From: Aphrocallistes beatrix
Lineage: Eukaryota; Porifera; Hexactinellida; Sceptrulophora; Aphrocallistidae
Assembly (NCBI GenBank): GCA_963281255.1
Contig: OY725491.1
Location: 4,762,857-4,826,856 of the forward strand
Direction of reading: 5' to 3'
DNA: 64,000 bases
The notes below the pieces were generated by a model. That model was given only the letters and a program-made list of their open reading frames with translations, was not told the DNA's origin and made no database searches. Position numbers and translations under genes: made by a program. Numbering within the stretch: position 1 is the stretch's first letter; every line of letters starts with the position of its first letter. Shown here piece by piece: positions 32,088-42,485 of this stretch.

Positions 32088-33751
32088 CATACCCCTGAAA
32101 ACCCCAAGTAAACCGTTGAAAGCAAGTTTCTACTATATATTTGAGACTTGTTTAATTTATGTATCTATTGCAAGCGAGGTAAACAAAGGTAAACAAATTG
32201 AACATCAAATTTACTCGAAAATATGATATTCGAAATCTACACCCCTGAAACCCCCATGTCACCCGTTGGAAGCTAGTTTCTAGCATATTTTTCAAAATCG
32301 TCAAATGGTGTGAAAATACGTATATAAAGATGTGAAAATATGCACATAATCTTTTTTTATTGCTATACTACATTATGTTACATTTAAGATATCAAACATA
32401 AGTTGTGGCTTTGAAGTATTAATAACAATGACGATCTTTTGTAGTGTCGTACAATGATTTCTATTATGTTTGTGTAGTCATTTATTTTGTATAGAAAAGG
32501 TGTGAAAAATTGTTTCCATTTTTTGCAGATGTGTGAAAATTTCGCTTAAATCTTGGAAATTAATCGTAGCCATATCATTTGACACCTACATGCCAATTTT
32601 CATATCTCTATGACTTCCCAATTCTTCAATCAATTCGGACGAACACAAAAAACATCCTAGCATTTTAATATATAAGCATAGCCTACTCTAATAATGCCTC
32701 ACAGTAAAATAACCAAGGATGCGGTAATAGCCGAATGGATTAATACACGATTAGCCTAAAATCGTTAACCATGTAGGATAGGCATTAAGAATGTATTACC
32801 AGCATATATAAACATGGCATCAAAGTACATATATCCGTTGTCAAAATTACGATTAGTCATCATATCATTGCGCAACAGGTCATTTTAAGCACTATTTTGC
32901 CAATTTTCTAAGCTGTTTAAAGCCTACTTCTAAATGTTATTAAGGTATAATTTTTGTGTATAACTAAGATTAGTACGAGTTGATTTTAAAATTTTAAAAT
33001 TTTTCAATGGAATGTTGTTACATTTCTAGGTTGCTATGGTAAAGCCTTTTGATCAGTTTGAGCCATATCCTGCAAACTGTAAAAACTAGGTCTTCAAATT
33101 TGATCGTATTTGATAGGCAATTGACTACTTCCTATTAGGTAATAATACAATTTAAACTTCTAAATTAACAGACTATAGAGTTATGCGACAATTTAGTGTT
33201 TTGGTCACGTTCTTAAAATCAACCCATAACTCAAAACTCGTTGAATTTAGAAGTTCAAGTTGTATTATCACCTAATAGGAAGTAGTCCATTGCCTATCAA
33301 ACACGATCAAATTTGAAGATCTAGTTACTACAGTTTGCACGAAATGGCCAAAACTGAGCAAAATGCTTTACCATAGCAACGCAGGAATGTAACAACATTC
33401 CATTGAAAAATTCTAAATTTTTCAAATCAACTCGTACCAATCTTAGTCCGACACAAAAATCACACCTTAATACCATTTAGAAATAGGGTTAAAACAACTT
33501 AGAAAATCGCTAAAATTGTCCTTAGAATGACCTGTTGCGCAATGATATGATGACTAATCGAAATTTTTCCAACGGATATATGTACTTTGATACCATGTTT
33601 ATATATGCTGGTAATACATTGTTAATCCCTATTCTGCATGGTTAACGATTTTAGGCTAATCGTGTTTTAATCCATTCGGCTACTACTTCATCCCTAGTCC
33701 ATAATTTTCAGTCTACTGTGAGGCATTATTAGAGTAGGCTATGATATAAGA
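32088..33751 (-). mobile_element. Helitron-like family B, tail-truncated, with foldback in its head
   Basis: B body on the minus strand (CCCCTGAAAACCCC at 32091 onward) without its GC-rich tail. The head, ATTTTAATATATAAG, is interrupted at 32676 by the foldback element FB2; its last bases (GA = TC on the minus strand) reappear at 33750-33751, again followed by T. Confidence 0.7.
32677..33743. mobile_element. Foldback element FB2, 1.07 kb, 7-bp target duplication
   Basis: Starts CATAGCCTACTCTAATAATG and ends with its inverse; arms pair along nearly the whole length (for example GTTGCGCAAT/ATTGCGCAAC blocks). ATATAAG flanks both sides (32670-32676, 33744-33750). Diverged relative of FB1. No coding. 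Confidence 0.85.
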
Positions 33752-33754
33752 TAT

Positions 33755-34320
33755 ACAGTCTGTCTCAGAAAAATCTGGAATTTCGATTTATATACAGCCA
33801 TAATATTCCTTTTATCAAAGATAGTGATATTGGTTAATTCTCTCTTCGAATATGTGTGTAAAGAGTAGTCTTGATTCTAAGCATCATTTTAGCCAACATT
33901 TTAAAGTTTTTTTTCCAAAATATTTGCTCTTTAATTGTGATTACGTCATCATAAATTATTTTTGCTCCTATTTATTGAACATATTCAGTAATCTATATTT
34001 TTCTGCTCACTGACTAGCTTATTTCAATCGAGATGTCAGAAATTGAGAAGCGTAAACACTTCATGATACTTTTAGATGGTAAAAAGCATTCAGCTAAATA
34101 AATTTACGTATTGTGGGCGTATCCTTATCGACTGTTTATGACATTTTGTCACGCTTGAAAAAAGGTTTATCTTGCGAAAGGAAAGTAGGCAGTGGTAGAC
34201 CGTCTAGACAACTTCCAATGATTGCAAATAGTGTGGCACAACAAATTAGAAGAGCACCACATATATCATTACGAGTCTTTTCTTTTTTTTTCGAATTTGG
34301 GAAGGTTTAGATGGATTTAT
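33755..34320 (+). pseudogene. Degraded Tc1/mariner-type element with transposase HTH remnant
   Basis: CAGTCTGTCTCAG at the left, after TA, resembles the end of the intact Tc1 at 29023. Around 34034-34310 are transposase N-terminal remnants: MSEIEKRKHFMILL, then VGVSLSTVYDILSRLKKG and GSGRPSRQLP, the classic second HTH and GRPR-like region. Stops and a frame change break it, and no catalytic domain is seen. Confidence 0.75.
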
Positions 34321-34600
34321 TTGTCCAATAGAATTTCCAGGAACGAAGAGACGGTCGTTATACGCCTTCATGGCATAACAGGGGCATAGACTAGGGACGA
34401 GGATTGGTGGGCTATTTTTGACACATATTGTTATTATGGCGAATAGAAGATAATAGTCTTCGACAAATTGTTGGTATGGCACAACCAACCCCTACCGGAG
34501 TCAACGCCTATGACGCTTCAGGAATGCTTTCTTATATAATTATTTTGTAAATATAAGGATATGTTTAATTAGATTAGATTCAATCCAATTTAGAATCAAT

Positions 34601-36013
34601 ATGGAACCTGAGTCTGAAACCGAATCCATTTACGAATCAGCTGAAGAAGGATCTGAGTACTTGAGTCTGTCAGATAGTAGAGAGGAGATAGAGTTTGATG
34701 GTGATTTTGGTGATCAGGATAATCATCGTGAAGATGAGAGTGTTAGCAGTAGACATGTTCCTATGGGAGTTTCAAGACGTTCCATTCGGGTTATGAAAAA
34801 TGAAGGGACAAAAATGGCTCAAAAACCAGGGATTCAAACATGTCCGACAATTTTGCACAAACGCCCTCTTACCTCGCATAATGGCCTTAAAACCATTAAA
34901 AAGCTGTATCAATGTACGATTTGCTCTAAATCGTTGCTAACTCCTTCATTACTTAAAACGCACATTCGTACTCCTACAGGAGAGAAGCCATATACATGCA
35001 CTACTTGTTCCAAGTCGTTTTCTAAATTGTCACATCTGAAAGAACACATCCGTACTCATACAGGAGAGAAGCCTTATGAATGCCCTACTTGTTCTAAATC
35101 ATTTTCTACTTCATCATATCTCAAAGCACACATCCGTATTCATACAGGGGAGAAGCCATATGAATGCTCTACTTGTTCCAAATCGTTTCCTCGATTGCCA
35201 ACTCTGAAAGAACATATTCGCCGTACTCATACAGGAGAGAAGCCTTATGAATGCCCTACTTGTTCTAAATCATTTTCTACTTCATCATATCTCAAAGTAC
35301 ACATCCATATTCATACAGGAGAGAAGCCATATAAATGCACTACTTGTTCTAAGTCGTTTTCTAAATTGTCAAATCTGAAAGAACACTTCCGTACTCATAC
35401 AGGAGAGAAGCCTTATGAATGCTCTACTTGCTCTAAATCATTTTCTACTTCATCATATCTCAAAGCACACATCCGTATTCATACAGGGGAGAAGCCATAT
35501 AAATGCACTACTTGTTCCAAGTCGTTTTCTAAATTGTCAAATCTGAAAGAACACTTCCGTACTCATACAGGAGAGAAGCCTTATGAATGCCCTACTTGTT
35601 CTAAATCATTTTCTACTTCATCATATCTCAAAGCACACAGCCGTATTCATACAGGAGAGAAGCCTTATGAATGCTCTACTTGTTCCAAATCGTTTCCTCG
35701 ATTGCCAACTCTGAAAGAACATATTCGCCGTACTCATACAGGAGAGAAGCCATATAAATGCATTACTTGTTCTAAGTTTCTTTCTACTTCATCAAATCTT
35801 AAACATCACATTCGTACTATTCATGCAGGAGAGAAGCCCTATAAATGCATTACTTGTTCTAAATCTTTTTCTACTTCATCATATCTTAATAAGAGGCACT
35901 TTCGTACTCATACTGGAGAGAAACCTTTTGAATGCTCTATTTGTTCTAAATTCTTCTCTCAATCCTCAAGTCTCAAGAAACATGTTTTAAACGTGCATCA
36001 AAGAGACAAGTAG
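34601..36013 (+). CDS. C2H2 zinc-finger protein with 13 tandem fingers
   Basis: 470 aa on one exon. An acidic, serine-rich N terminus (residues 1-60) is followed by 13 fingers at about 105-466 joined by TGEKP linkers. Finger 1 has lost its second zinc-binding histidine (HIRTPTGEKP). Fingers 3, 5, 7, 9 share the FSTSSYLK helix, 2, 6, 8 share FSKLS(H/N)LKE, and 4 and 10 share FPRLPTLKE, so only a few DNA-contact types exist. Nucleotide units are almost identical, indicating recent two-finger duplications. Likely a nuclear DNA-binding protein; no KRAB, BTB or SCAN domain. Function unknown. Confidence 0.9.
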   Translation: MEPESETESIYESAEEGSEYLSLSDSREEIEFDGDFGDQDNHREDESVSSRHVPMGVSRRSIRVMKNEGTKMAQKPGIQTCPTILHKRPLTSHNGLKTIKKLYQCTICSKSLLTPSLLKTHIRTPTGEKPYTCTTCSKSFSKLSHLKEHIRTHTGEKPYECPTCSKSFSTSSYLKAHIRIHTGEKPYECSTCSKSFPRLPTLKEHIRRTHTGEKPYECPTCSKSFSTSSYLKVHIHIHTGEKPYKCTTCSKSFSKLSNLKEHFRTHTGEKPYECSTCSKSFSTSSYLKAHIRIHTGEKPYKCTTCSKSFSKLSNLKEHFRTHTGEKPYECPTCSKSFSTSSYLKAHSRIHTGEKPYECSTCSKSFPRLPTLKEHIRRTHTGEKPYKCITCSKFLSTSSNLKHHIRTIHAGEKPYKCITCSKSFSTSSYLNKRHFRTHTGEKPFECSICSKFFSQSSSLKKHVLNVHQRDK

Positions 36014-36491
36014 AAAACTATTCTTAGTCAGATTATCTAACTATCCAATCATATTTTTAATACGAAAATGAAATCAGCTCTCTTAATTAATTAATCAAAC
36101 TAAGGGGTAGAGAATTCTAAAAGAGTGAGGGGCATCAGATGAATACATAAATAATAATTCCGCACAGAACGAGCAACGATACCCCCCCCCCCTCCAGGTT
36201 AGAAAATGTGTGGAAACATCGTTGTGTTGCTATCCAGGAATATGAGTATTAGAGACTTTCATAGAACTGAAGTGACTTTTATCAAGAAATTACCATTAAC
36301 CTATCAAAAGGGGTATGTCTAGAACCCGGAATGGGCCCAGGACTCCTCTTTTCAGAGTCTTTAAACTATTTCAACCTCAATAATAAGTTCTTTTTTCCTG
36401 GCTTACTCCTAGGATTTTTTAAAATCTTAGACGCTCTATAGATTTTCAGCTACTTTTGTTGAGCATAAATAATATTTTTTTGAATTTATCT
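36014..36491. other. Intergenic, no gene seen
   Basis: 3' flank of the zinc-finger gene, with a poly-C run at 36181-36193. No supported feature. Confidence 0.5.
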
Positions 36492-36496
36492 TACTG

Positions 36497-36610
36497 CAGG
36501 GCTGGCGTCACTGGTCCGGTTGGTACGGTTTAAACTGGACCAATTTTCAAAAGTTGTCCGGTTGGTTAGGTAAAAACTGGACCACTTCTAAAACCGTGGC
36601 GCCAGCGCTG
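36497..36610. mobile_element. 114-bp MITE with 5-bp target duplication
   Basis: Ends CAGGGCTGGCG and CGCCAGCGCTG are inverted; TACTG lies on both sides (36492-36496, 36611-36615). Repeated GGTCCGGTTGG and ACTGGACCA motifs inside. Related to 51705-51868. Confidence 0.7.
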
Positions 36611-36900
36611 TACTGGTAATATTTTTCAGGATTTGAAGCATACTATGTTTCACCAAATTAGTGATAAACCTCTGAATAGTATGAGGGCCCACTTTGCCCA
36701 AGTTTATGCCTATGACTACAATTATAGTATCATAACTAAACAAAAGTAACATATTTAATTTATGATAATATAGTCAAGGAATATAAGAAGTTAGAAATCT
36801 CTAACAATTTCGAAATTGGTTCAATTAATAGGGAATGCCTAATTTCCGGAACGGGATTCCGTCCCGTCCCGGAAATTAGGTATCCCAGATGTTCCGGGTC

Positions 36901-37280
36901 CAGAGTTGCACGCGGGTCGGCCCGGTCTGCAGGCCTGCAGGCTGCGGGCCGACTTTTCTTATCGGCCCGCGGGCTGTGCGGGCCGAATATACTAGTCCGC
37001 GGGCCGGAAATCTTGGCAGGATTCCCCGCGATGACAACCGAGACGATGTTTTTAACTGTCACGAGGTACAAATTAAGGAATACTTACGTAAATGGAACCT
37101 TGTTAGTTTCCACTTATTTTTGTTTGCAGAAACTCACTCCCATAAAAGGATTCCCTAAGTGTCTCTCTATAGTTAGTAACTTACAAAGTGGGCCAAAGAT
37201 ATTTGTGCGGGCTTCTTGCGGGCCGGGTTAACTTAAAATTGCGGGCCGCGGTTACAAATTTCGGGCCGCGTGCAACTCTG
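36901..37280. mobile_element. hAT-like MITE rich in GCGGGCCG
   Basis: Ends CAGAGTTGCACGCGGG and GCGTGCAACTCTG are inverted. GCGGGCC motifs repeat near both ends. The flanks match only partly, so the duplication is eroded or the host is itself repetitive (CCCGTCCC on both sides). Second copy at 51462-51986. Confidence 0.7.
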
Positions 37281-37366
37281 GTCCCGTCCCAGAAATTAGG
37301 CATGCCCCAATTAATAGAAGAAAAAATCCTTCTTTAGGGCCTAATTCATCACTTAGTTGTGTTTCA

Positions 37367-37637
37367 AATTAGACTATGCATAAATTGTTGATGCAATGTT
37401 GATAGCCTTGGCAGTTATACTCGTAGCATCGAGTTCCTTTTATATAAGGCCGCTGTCCATTATAATTACCGCCAGGAGCATAATCACACATAATGATTGT
37501 TCCATTGCCTCAACATACAGTTTGGTCCTTTTTCGCACATCCGACTTCGATTGTTGTTGCCCAAACTATTTGAGTATAGTTACCACAAACTTTCTTCCAG
37601 GTATTTTGGTTGTAGTTATAGAATTGTTCTTCATCGA
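37367..37637 (-). pseudogene. CAP-domain protein, C-terminal part (cut off, with stop)
   Basis: On the minus strand the sequence directly behind element C encodes VDEEQFYNYN, KKVCGNYTQIVWATT, VGCAKKDQTVC, then an in-frame TGA near 37509, then GNGTIIMCDYAPGGNYNGQRPY. These are the CAP signature blocks (GHYTQxVW and CxYxPxGN). It continues the reading frame of the N-terminal part at 38372-38711. The insertion and the stop show the gene is dead, unless an unseen splice removes them. Confidence 0.8.
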
Positions 37638-38371
37638 CCTGTCACGAAAATTTTGGTCCGGGGGACCAATTTTTTCATGAAAAATTGGTCCTCCCCTGAA
37701 AATTTTGGTCCTACTATGGACCAATTTCCATGGAATTTTGGTCCGGGGGGGACCATTTTTTTCAGGGAATATTGGTCCGGGGGACCATTTTTTTCAGGGA
37801 ATATTGGTCCTGGGGGACCATTTTTTTCAGGGAATATTGGTCCTGGGACCATTTCTTTCAGGGAATATTGGTCCTGGGACCATTTCTTTCAGAAAAAATT
37901 GTCTGGGAGACTTATTCTTTCATGGAAAATTAGATTCTATCAATCATTTGACATCCTCGATTTTTTGATACTTTTCAATTGTCTAACAACCAAGCTGTTT
38001 GACCCGGGACTGACAATTCATATTTTAGTATTCGATACATATTTAGCTAATCTCTAATCTAAGAAGTGTATTTTATTTCTTCTGCTCTCTAAAATCTGAA
38101 CTCTCTTCCTATTGAGTACCTATTTATTCCAACTATAATAACGTTATGGCGGACCAAAATTCCTTATGGAAAATTGGTCCCCCGGACCAAAATTCCCTGA
38201 AAAAAATGGTTCCCCGGACCAATTTTCCCTGAAAAAAATGGTCCCCCCGGACCAAAATTCTATGGAAAATTGGTCCATGTAGGACCAAAACTTTCAGGGG
38301 AGGACCAATTTTCCCTGAAAAAATTGGTCCCCCGGACCAAAATTTTCGCGGACCATTTTTCCAGTGACAGG
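37638..38371. mobile_element. Palindromic minisatellite element C, complete copy inside the CAP gene
   Basis: 734 bp. Ends CCTGTCAC and GTGACAGG are inverted. Each arm holds repeats of GGACCAATTTTCCCTGAAA-type units that are palindromic (left arm 37650-37895, right arm 38145-38360); the centre of about 250 bp is unique. The same centre is at 28466-28600. No transposase and no clear target duplication seen. Confidence 0.75.
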
Positions 38372-38711
38372 CCCATGAATTAATAGCTTGTGTGTAATTA
38401 GTCAAATTACTACTTCCAAGATACATATTTTCGCCCACATAAGCTGGTGAAATGTTTGTCAGACAGCCCTTTTCCTGAGCATCCCTGGTTCTATTTGGAT
38501 TATGCTTAAATCCAGGACAGGAAACAAGATAATCACTTTCCACACTCGCTAGACAATCGCTCCTATCAAGTGCGATCATGTTAGAAGCTGTTGGGGATAC
38601 GGAACCTCTTATTTTATTATGAAGATAAATAATTTCGTTTGCATCAGGATTGGTGCGTCCATATATGATAGAAACAAAAAGTAGAAATATGTTCGATAGT
38701 GCCAATTTCAT
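38372..38711 (-). pseudogene. CAP-domain (SCP/CRISP) secreted protein, N-terminal part
   Basis: Starts MKLALSNIFLLFVSIIYG, a signal peptide of about 18 residues, then CAP blocks: IIYLHNKIRGSVSPTASNM, GENMYLGSSNLTNYTQAINSW. Cysteine-rich as expected for an extracellular CAP protein. Coding breaks off at the codons after INSW where element C begins (38371) and resumes at 37637. CAP proteins are secreted and varied in role; no specific function can be given. Confidence 0.8.
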
Positions 38712-38840
38712 TAGGATTTTCGAAGAAGGATTACAGTTGTGATTTACTCAAAGTAGATCAATTTATATTCTCCAAATATATTGTGAAGTTTTAGAGGTTC
38801 TCAAATGAATTTATACTTTTTTGACTATTATGAATTAGTA

Positions 38841-39284
38841 CAGTGGAACCTGTATATAACGGCCACCCAAGGGACTGGACAAAATTGGCCGTTATACACA
38901 GGTGGCCGTTATATACAGGTGATTGTCTTAATCCCCAAAGGTATCAACGTAGTGAAATGAATATCAAGCTTCTAGAATCTATTACTTGAAGTAATATAAT
39001 GAAACTTGTTTATCGTTCGTAACAGGTCCTGTCATAAACACATAAAAAGGTGAAAAAGGTGATGGCCGTTATAAACAGGTAGTGACCATTATAGGCAGAT
39101 GATGGCCGTTATACACAGTTTTTGGGTCCGTAAGGGACTGCAAATGGGTGGCCGCTGGCCGCGTTGAGCAGGTGACCGCTATACACAGGGTAAATATTAT
39201 GGAATTTCGGACGGGACTGTTCAATGGTGACCGCTATAGACAGGTGACCGTTATACAGAGTGGCCGTTATAGCAGGTTCGACTG
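38841..39284. mobile_element. TA-flanked MITE (GGCCGTTATA family)
   Basis: 444 bp. CAGTGGAACCTGTATATAAC left, AGCAGGTTCGACTG right, TA outside each end. The motif GGCCGTTATA(C/T)ACAGG is repeated about ten times in both orientations. Partial relatives at 46475-46605 and 50283-50432. Confidence 0.75.
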
Positions 39285-39607
39285 TATTTGCGCCTAAGAT
39301 CTATGTATATGTGATCTATTCATTTGATGTAGTGATTTTTGTGATGAGATGAGATAAACCCCGAAAAGTAGTGGTTAGATAATGGATAAAAGGAGAAGGT
39401 CCAATTTACATGCATTAGAATTCATATGATTTTATATATATATTATTATCTCATATTATTATAATACTATTATTATCAAATCATCGCCGTATCATTTCAT
39501 ATACTTTTTAATGAACATGTCAAATAAATTTGGACGTTTCGTAGCTTTCATTCACTTTGATATTTCTAAGAAAAGGCACAATCTAATGAGTCTATGGAAT
39601 TAATTCG
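39285..39607. other. Intergenic, no gene seen
   Basis: AT-rich, with ATTATTATCTCATATTATT-type runs near 39440-39480. Nothing else seen. Confidence 0.5.
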
Positions 39608-39945
39608 AAGTACGAATAAGACCTAAAACGTGCGAAGTAGGAATAATACCTAAAATATTTTCGAAGTAGGAATAAAACCTAAAACGTACTAAGTCAGAAT
39701 AAGACCTAGAATTGGAGGGAGAGAGAAAGTGAGCATTTTTATACGTAAGCGGGCCGGGGGGTACTGTGTGGCATTTTAGGTCTTAATCCTACTTAGCAGT
39801 TTAGGTCTTATTCCTACTTAGTACGTTTTAGGTCTTATTCCTACTTAGCAGTTTTAGGTCTTATTCCTACTTAGCAGTTTTAGGTCTTATTCCTACTTAG
39901 CAGTTTTTAGGTCTTATTCCTACTTAGTACGTTTTAGGTTACTAG
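39608..39945. repeat. Inverted pair of a 26-bp minisatellite
   Basis: AGTAGGAATAAGACCTAAAA-like units occur four times at 39608-39715, and the inverse, TTTTAGGTCTTATTCCTACT, about seven times at 39765-39945, so the two arrays can pair. A GC-rich spacer (GCGGGCCGGGGGGTAC) lies between. Confidence 0.75.
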
Positions 39946-39947
39946 TC

Positions 39948-40605
39948 CTCTATTCGACCTCATTAGGTCCCACCTCCCCGACATGCACTGCTATGCCGAC
40001 GATACTCAGGTCTATCTTTCTTTTAAACCCGGTGTCATCTCTTCTGAAGAATCTGCTTTCTCCGCCATCCAATCTTGCATCTCCGCGATCCGTTCCTGGC
40101 TCCACACCAACAAGTTGCTTACCTCCACTGGCTGCCTGTTAAACATCGTATCCTATTCAAAATCCTCCTCATAACTTACAAAGCCATCCATTCTCTTGCT
40201 CCGGACTATATCATCCAGCTCATACAGGTTAAGTCATCCAATCGTACTCTACGATCATCCAACGCCATCCTCCTTGAGCATCCTACTATCAAATCTTCCA
40301 AAACTCTGGGTGATCGTGCATTCACTTTAGCTGCGCCTGTTGAGTGGAATCTTCTGCCTCCGAGCATTCGGAATACCCCCTCACTCCTTCTCTTCAAAAA
40401 ACTCTTGAAAACTCATCTTTTCCGTATCGCGCACGACACATCCACTTAAATTAATTTCAATGCATTCAATGCATATACCTTACAAGCATACATACATACA
40501 TACATACATGCATAACACACACCTACTTTTATTGAATTGTACAGCGCACTTGAACATATTAATATGGAATCTGCGCTATATAAATGTAGTATATTATTAT
40601 TACCG
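39948..40605 (+). pseudogene. 5'-truncated LINE (CR1/L2-group) reverse transcriptase end and tail
   Basis: In frame: HLPDMHCYADDTQVYLSF, the RT catalytic YADD box, with an IRSWLHTNKL block; then a frame change and the C-terminal region LHWLPVKHRILFKILL, LGDRAFTLAAPVEWNLLPPSIR, FKKLLKTHLF typical of CR1/L2/Rex1-type LINEs. The 3' end has TGCGCTATATAAATG and an ATT microsatellite, a usual tail of this group. Internal deletion and 5' truncation: dead copy. Confidence 0.85.
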
Positions 40606-40868
40606 TATTGCTTCTAATAAGCGCCCGGACGCTTTTTTATTTCGTGCACCCTTTAGACCCGGCGCTTATTTTTTTCATTCGCTATTTTGACCCGGCGCTC
40701 TTTTTTTTGTTTACTACATTGACTGGCACTTTTATTTTTGCCACAACTGAGAATGTTAGTTATATTAAAAAAGGATAATGTAAAGTTTCAAAAGCACTTG
40801 TATCTATGCCACTACTGATAATACTAGTTTGATATGATGTTCAGAGAATATATATATATATATATATA
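40606..40868. repeat. GCGC-rich repeat fragment and TA microsatellite
   Basis: TAAGCGCCCGGACGCTTTTT, then two GACCCGGCGCT motifs, resemble the subterminal repeats of the CAGT MITEs. A (TA)n run stands at 40850-40868. Confidence 0.4.
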
Positions 40869-40977
40869 TACAGTTGACTCCGCTTAATAGGGTCACATCG
40901 GTCAGAGGACATTTTGTCCCGATTAAGCGGAGAACCCTATTAACCGAAAATATTATTGTATCAGCTTCTATGTGTGA
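40869..40977. mobile_element. CAGT MITE fragment (CCGCTTAATAGGG family)
   Basis: CAGTTGACTCCGCTTAATAG after TA, then ATTAAGCGGAGAACCCTATT. Cut off where a family A copy begins. Complete copy at 58507-58694. Confidence 0.65.
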
Positions 40978-41460
40978 GAACTATTCTACTAAGTTCTGAG
41001 CTCAGATGAAATGTCGACTCATCATGGAATTATGACGTCATTGTTTTTATAATTAGAAATTTCAGTTTTTCGACTATAACTCAGCCATTTTAGGTGATAG
41101 AAGGCTGAACTTTTAATAGAATGTGTATATTAATATATCTCACATATGAATTTTTGCCATTTTTAAAATTTTGATGCGTAATGGTAACGTCATAACAGAG
41201 TGATGAGTCATCTTTTTTTTTATGATAGCTGTCAAAAAACGTCATAACAGAGTGATGACTCATCACTCTGTTATGACGTCACCATTACGCATCAAAATTT
41301 TAAAAATAGCAAAATTTGGTGATTTTCTGTGCGATATCGATTATAATAGTAGAACAGACTTATTTAGAGATGTTATCTCCCTTATCATTTATCGATGTGA
41401 CCCTTTTGCGGATACAAAGTATATGCCTGCCGCGCAGCGCAAGCATGCGAAGCGCGCTTG
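40978..41460 (+). mobile_element. Helitron-like family A copy with internal inverted duplication
   Basis: Lacks its head; starts near TACTAAGTTCTGAGCTCAG, runs to GCGCGCTTG at 41460. At 41181-41285 the GTCATAACAGAGTGATGA block is present in both orientations, forming a perfect hairpin CATAACAGAGTGATGA with its inverse. Confidence 0.7.
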
Positions 41461-41599
41461 TTCTATATAATGGCACAACTAATATAAAACTTGAATGAAC
41501 AATGATGAGTAAGAAGATTCGATTAATTTTAAAGTATGCATAAAATGAGTATTGTTTCTTATAAAACTGAAATTATCAGAATAGCGTAAAATATCTCGG

Positions 41600-41980
41600 A
41601 GATCTGAGGAAAGTACGCGGGAGAGTTTTAGAGGTATCTTTACATAATATGATCCAGTTAGCGATGCCCAAAATTGGAAATATCAAAAAGGAAAATATGC
41701 ATGTGTATACGTTTGAAACGAGAGGAACCACGGAAGGTCACTAGGAGCCGGAACCACAGGAAGCCCAAGAATCGGCATAGAAGCTAATCCCGCAGGTGAT
41801 CTGGAAGAGGCAGGAGTCCTCGCAGATCTATCCCAGAAAATCGAGAGGCGATACCTGCAGCGGACTAGACGACTTCCAAAGCGATTTGAAGATTTCGTCA
41901 GTTGGGATGTGAGCCCCGAATGGTCAGAGATAGTAGGGGAACAGACGCGGGTGATTCAAGTCAGGACCCAACTTGGGAGG
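41600..41980 (+). pseudogene. Ty3/gypsy-type element, 3' end of the internal region
   Basis: A coding-like, GC-richer stretch: from about 41855 the frame reads RRLPKRFEDFVSWD and continues to the border, like the end of a gypsy-type polyprotein. It ends in a purine-rich TTGGGAGG directly before TGTGATGTTATG, as a polypurine tract stands before a 3' LTR. Upstream it is decayed; no integrase core is readable. Confidence 0.5.
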
Positions 41981-42290
41981 TGTGATGTTATGAGTTTCTA
42001 CATAGCATCTACATAGCAGCAGTGTAGTGCGGGCAACACCCCCAAATAGAATGTAGTAGACCCACAGTTATGCTAACCATATAGACGTATACCGTTATGT
42101 TAGTTAGTATTGTATGGCGGTAGTACTGTTTAGTATTTCTTACAGTAAATTCAGTGATCTAGTATCTGCTTACTTAACTACATGTTGTTGAAATTTATAG
42201 TGACAAATTTATTATGTTTTATGGAAGAGTTAATGTATATTTGTTCTCTAAAATTAAAGGGAGGACATATTTTCTGGAAATTGTGTTACT
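41981..42290 (+). repeat. Possible 3' LTR of the gypsy-type remnant
   Basis: Begins TGTGATGTTATGAG behind the purine tract, consistent with the TG start of an LTR. The far end could not be placed, and no partner LTR is in the window. Confidence 0.35.
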
Positions 42291-42485
42291 AGCATTAGAA
42301 GTTTTCAAGAAGTAAATTTAGGCTAGGAATAGCACATGTATCTTGTTCCATTCTACTCAATCCCGTGTCTATGTATAGAACAAAACGAACTGAACTAATA
42401 CGACAGAGATACAAAGGAATTCTTGATTGTTTCTTACAAATACAAATACTGTAACAAAGTAAAAGGGAACAAAAATAAAAAAGAT

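Noticed and set aside
37497-38057. 186-codon plus-strand open frame
   Set aside because: It runs through element C arrays and antisense CAP coding sequence; the CAP frame on the minus strand explains the region.
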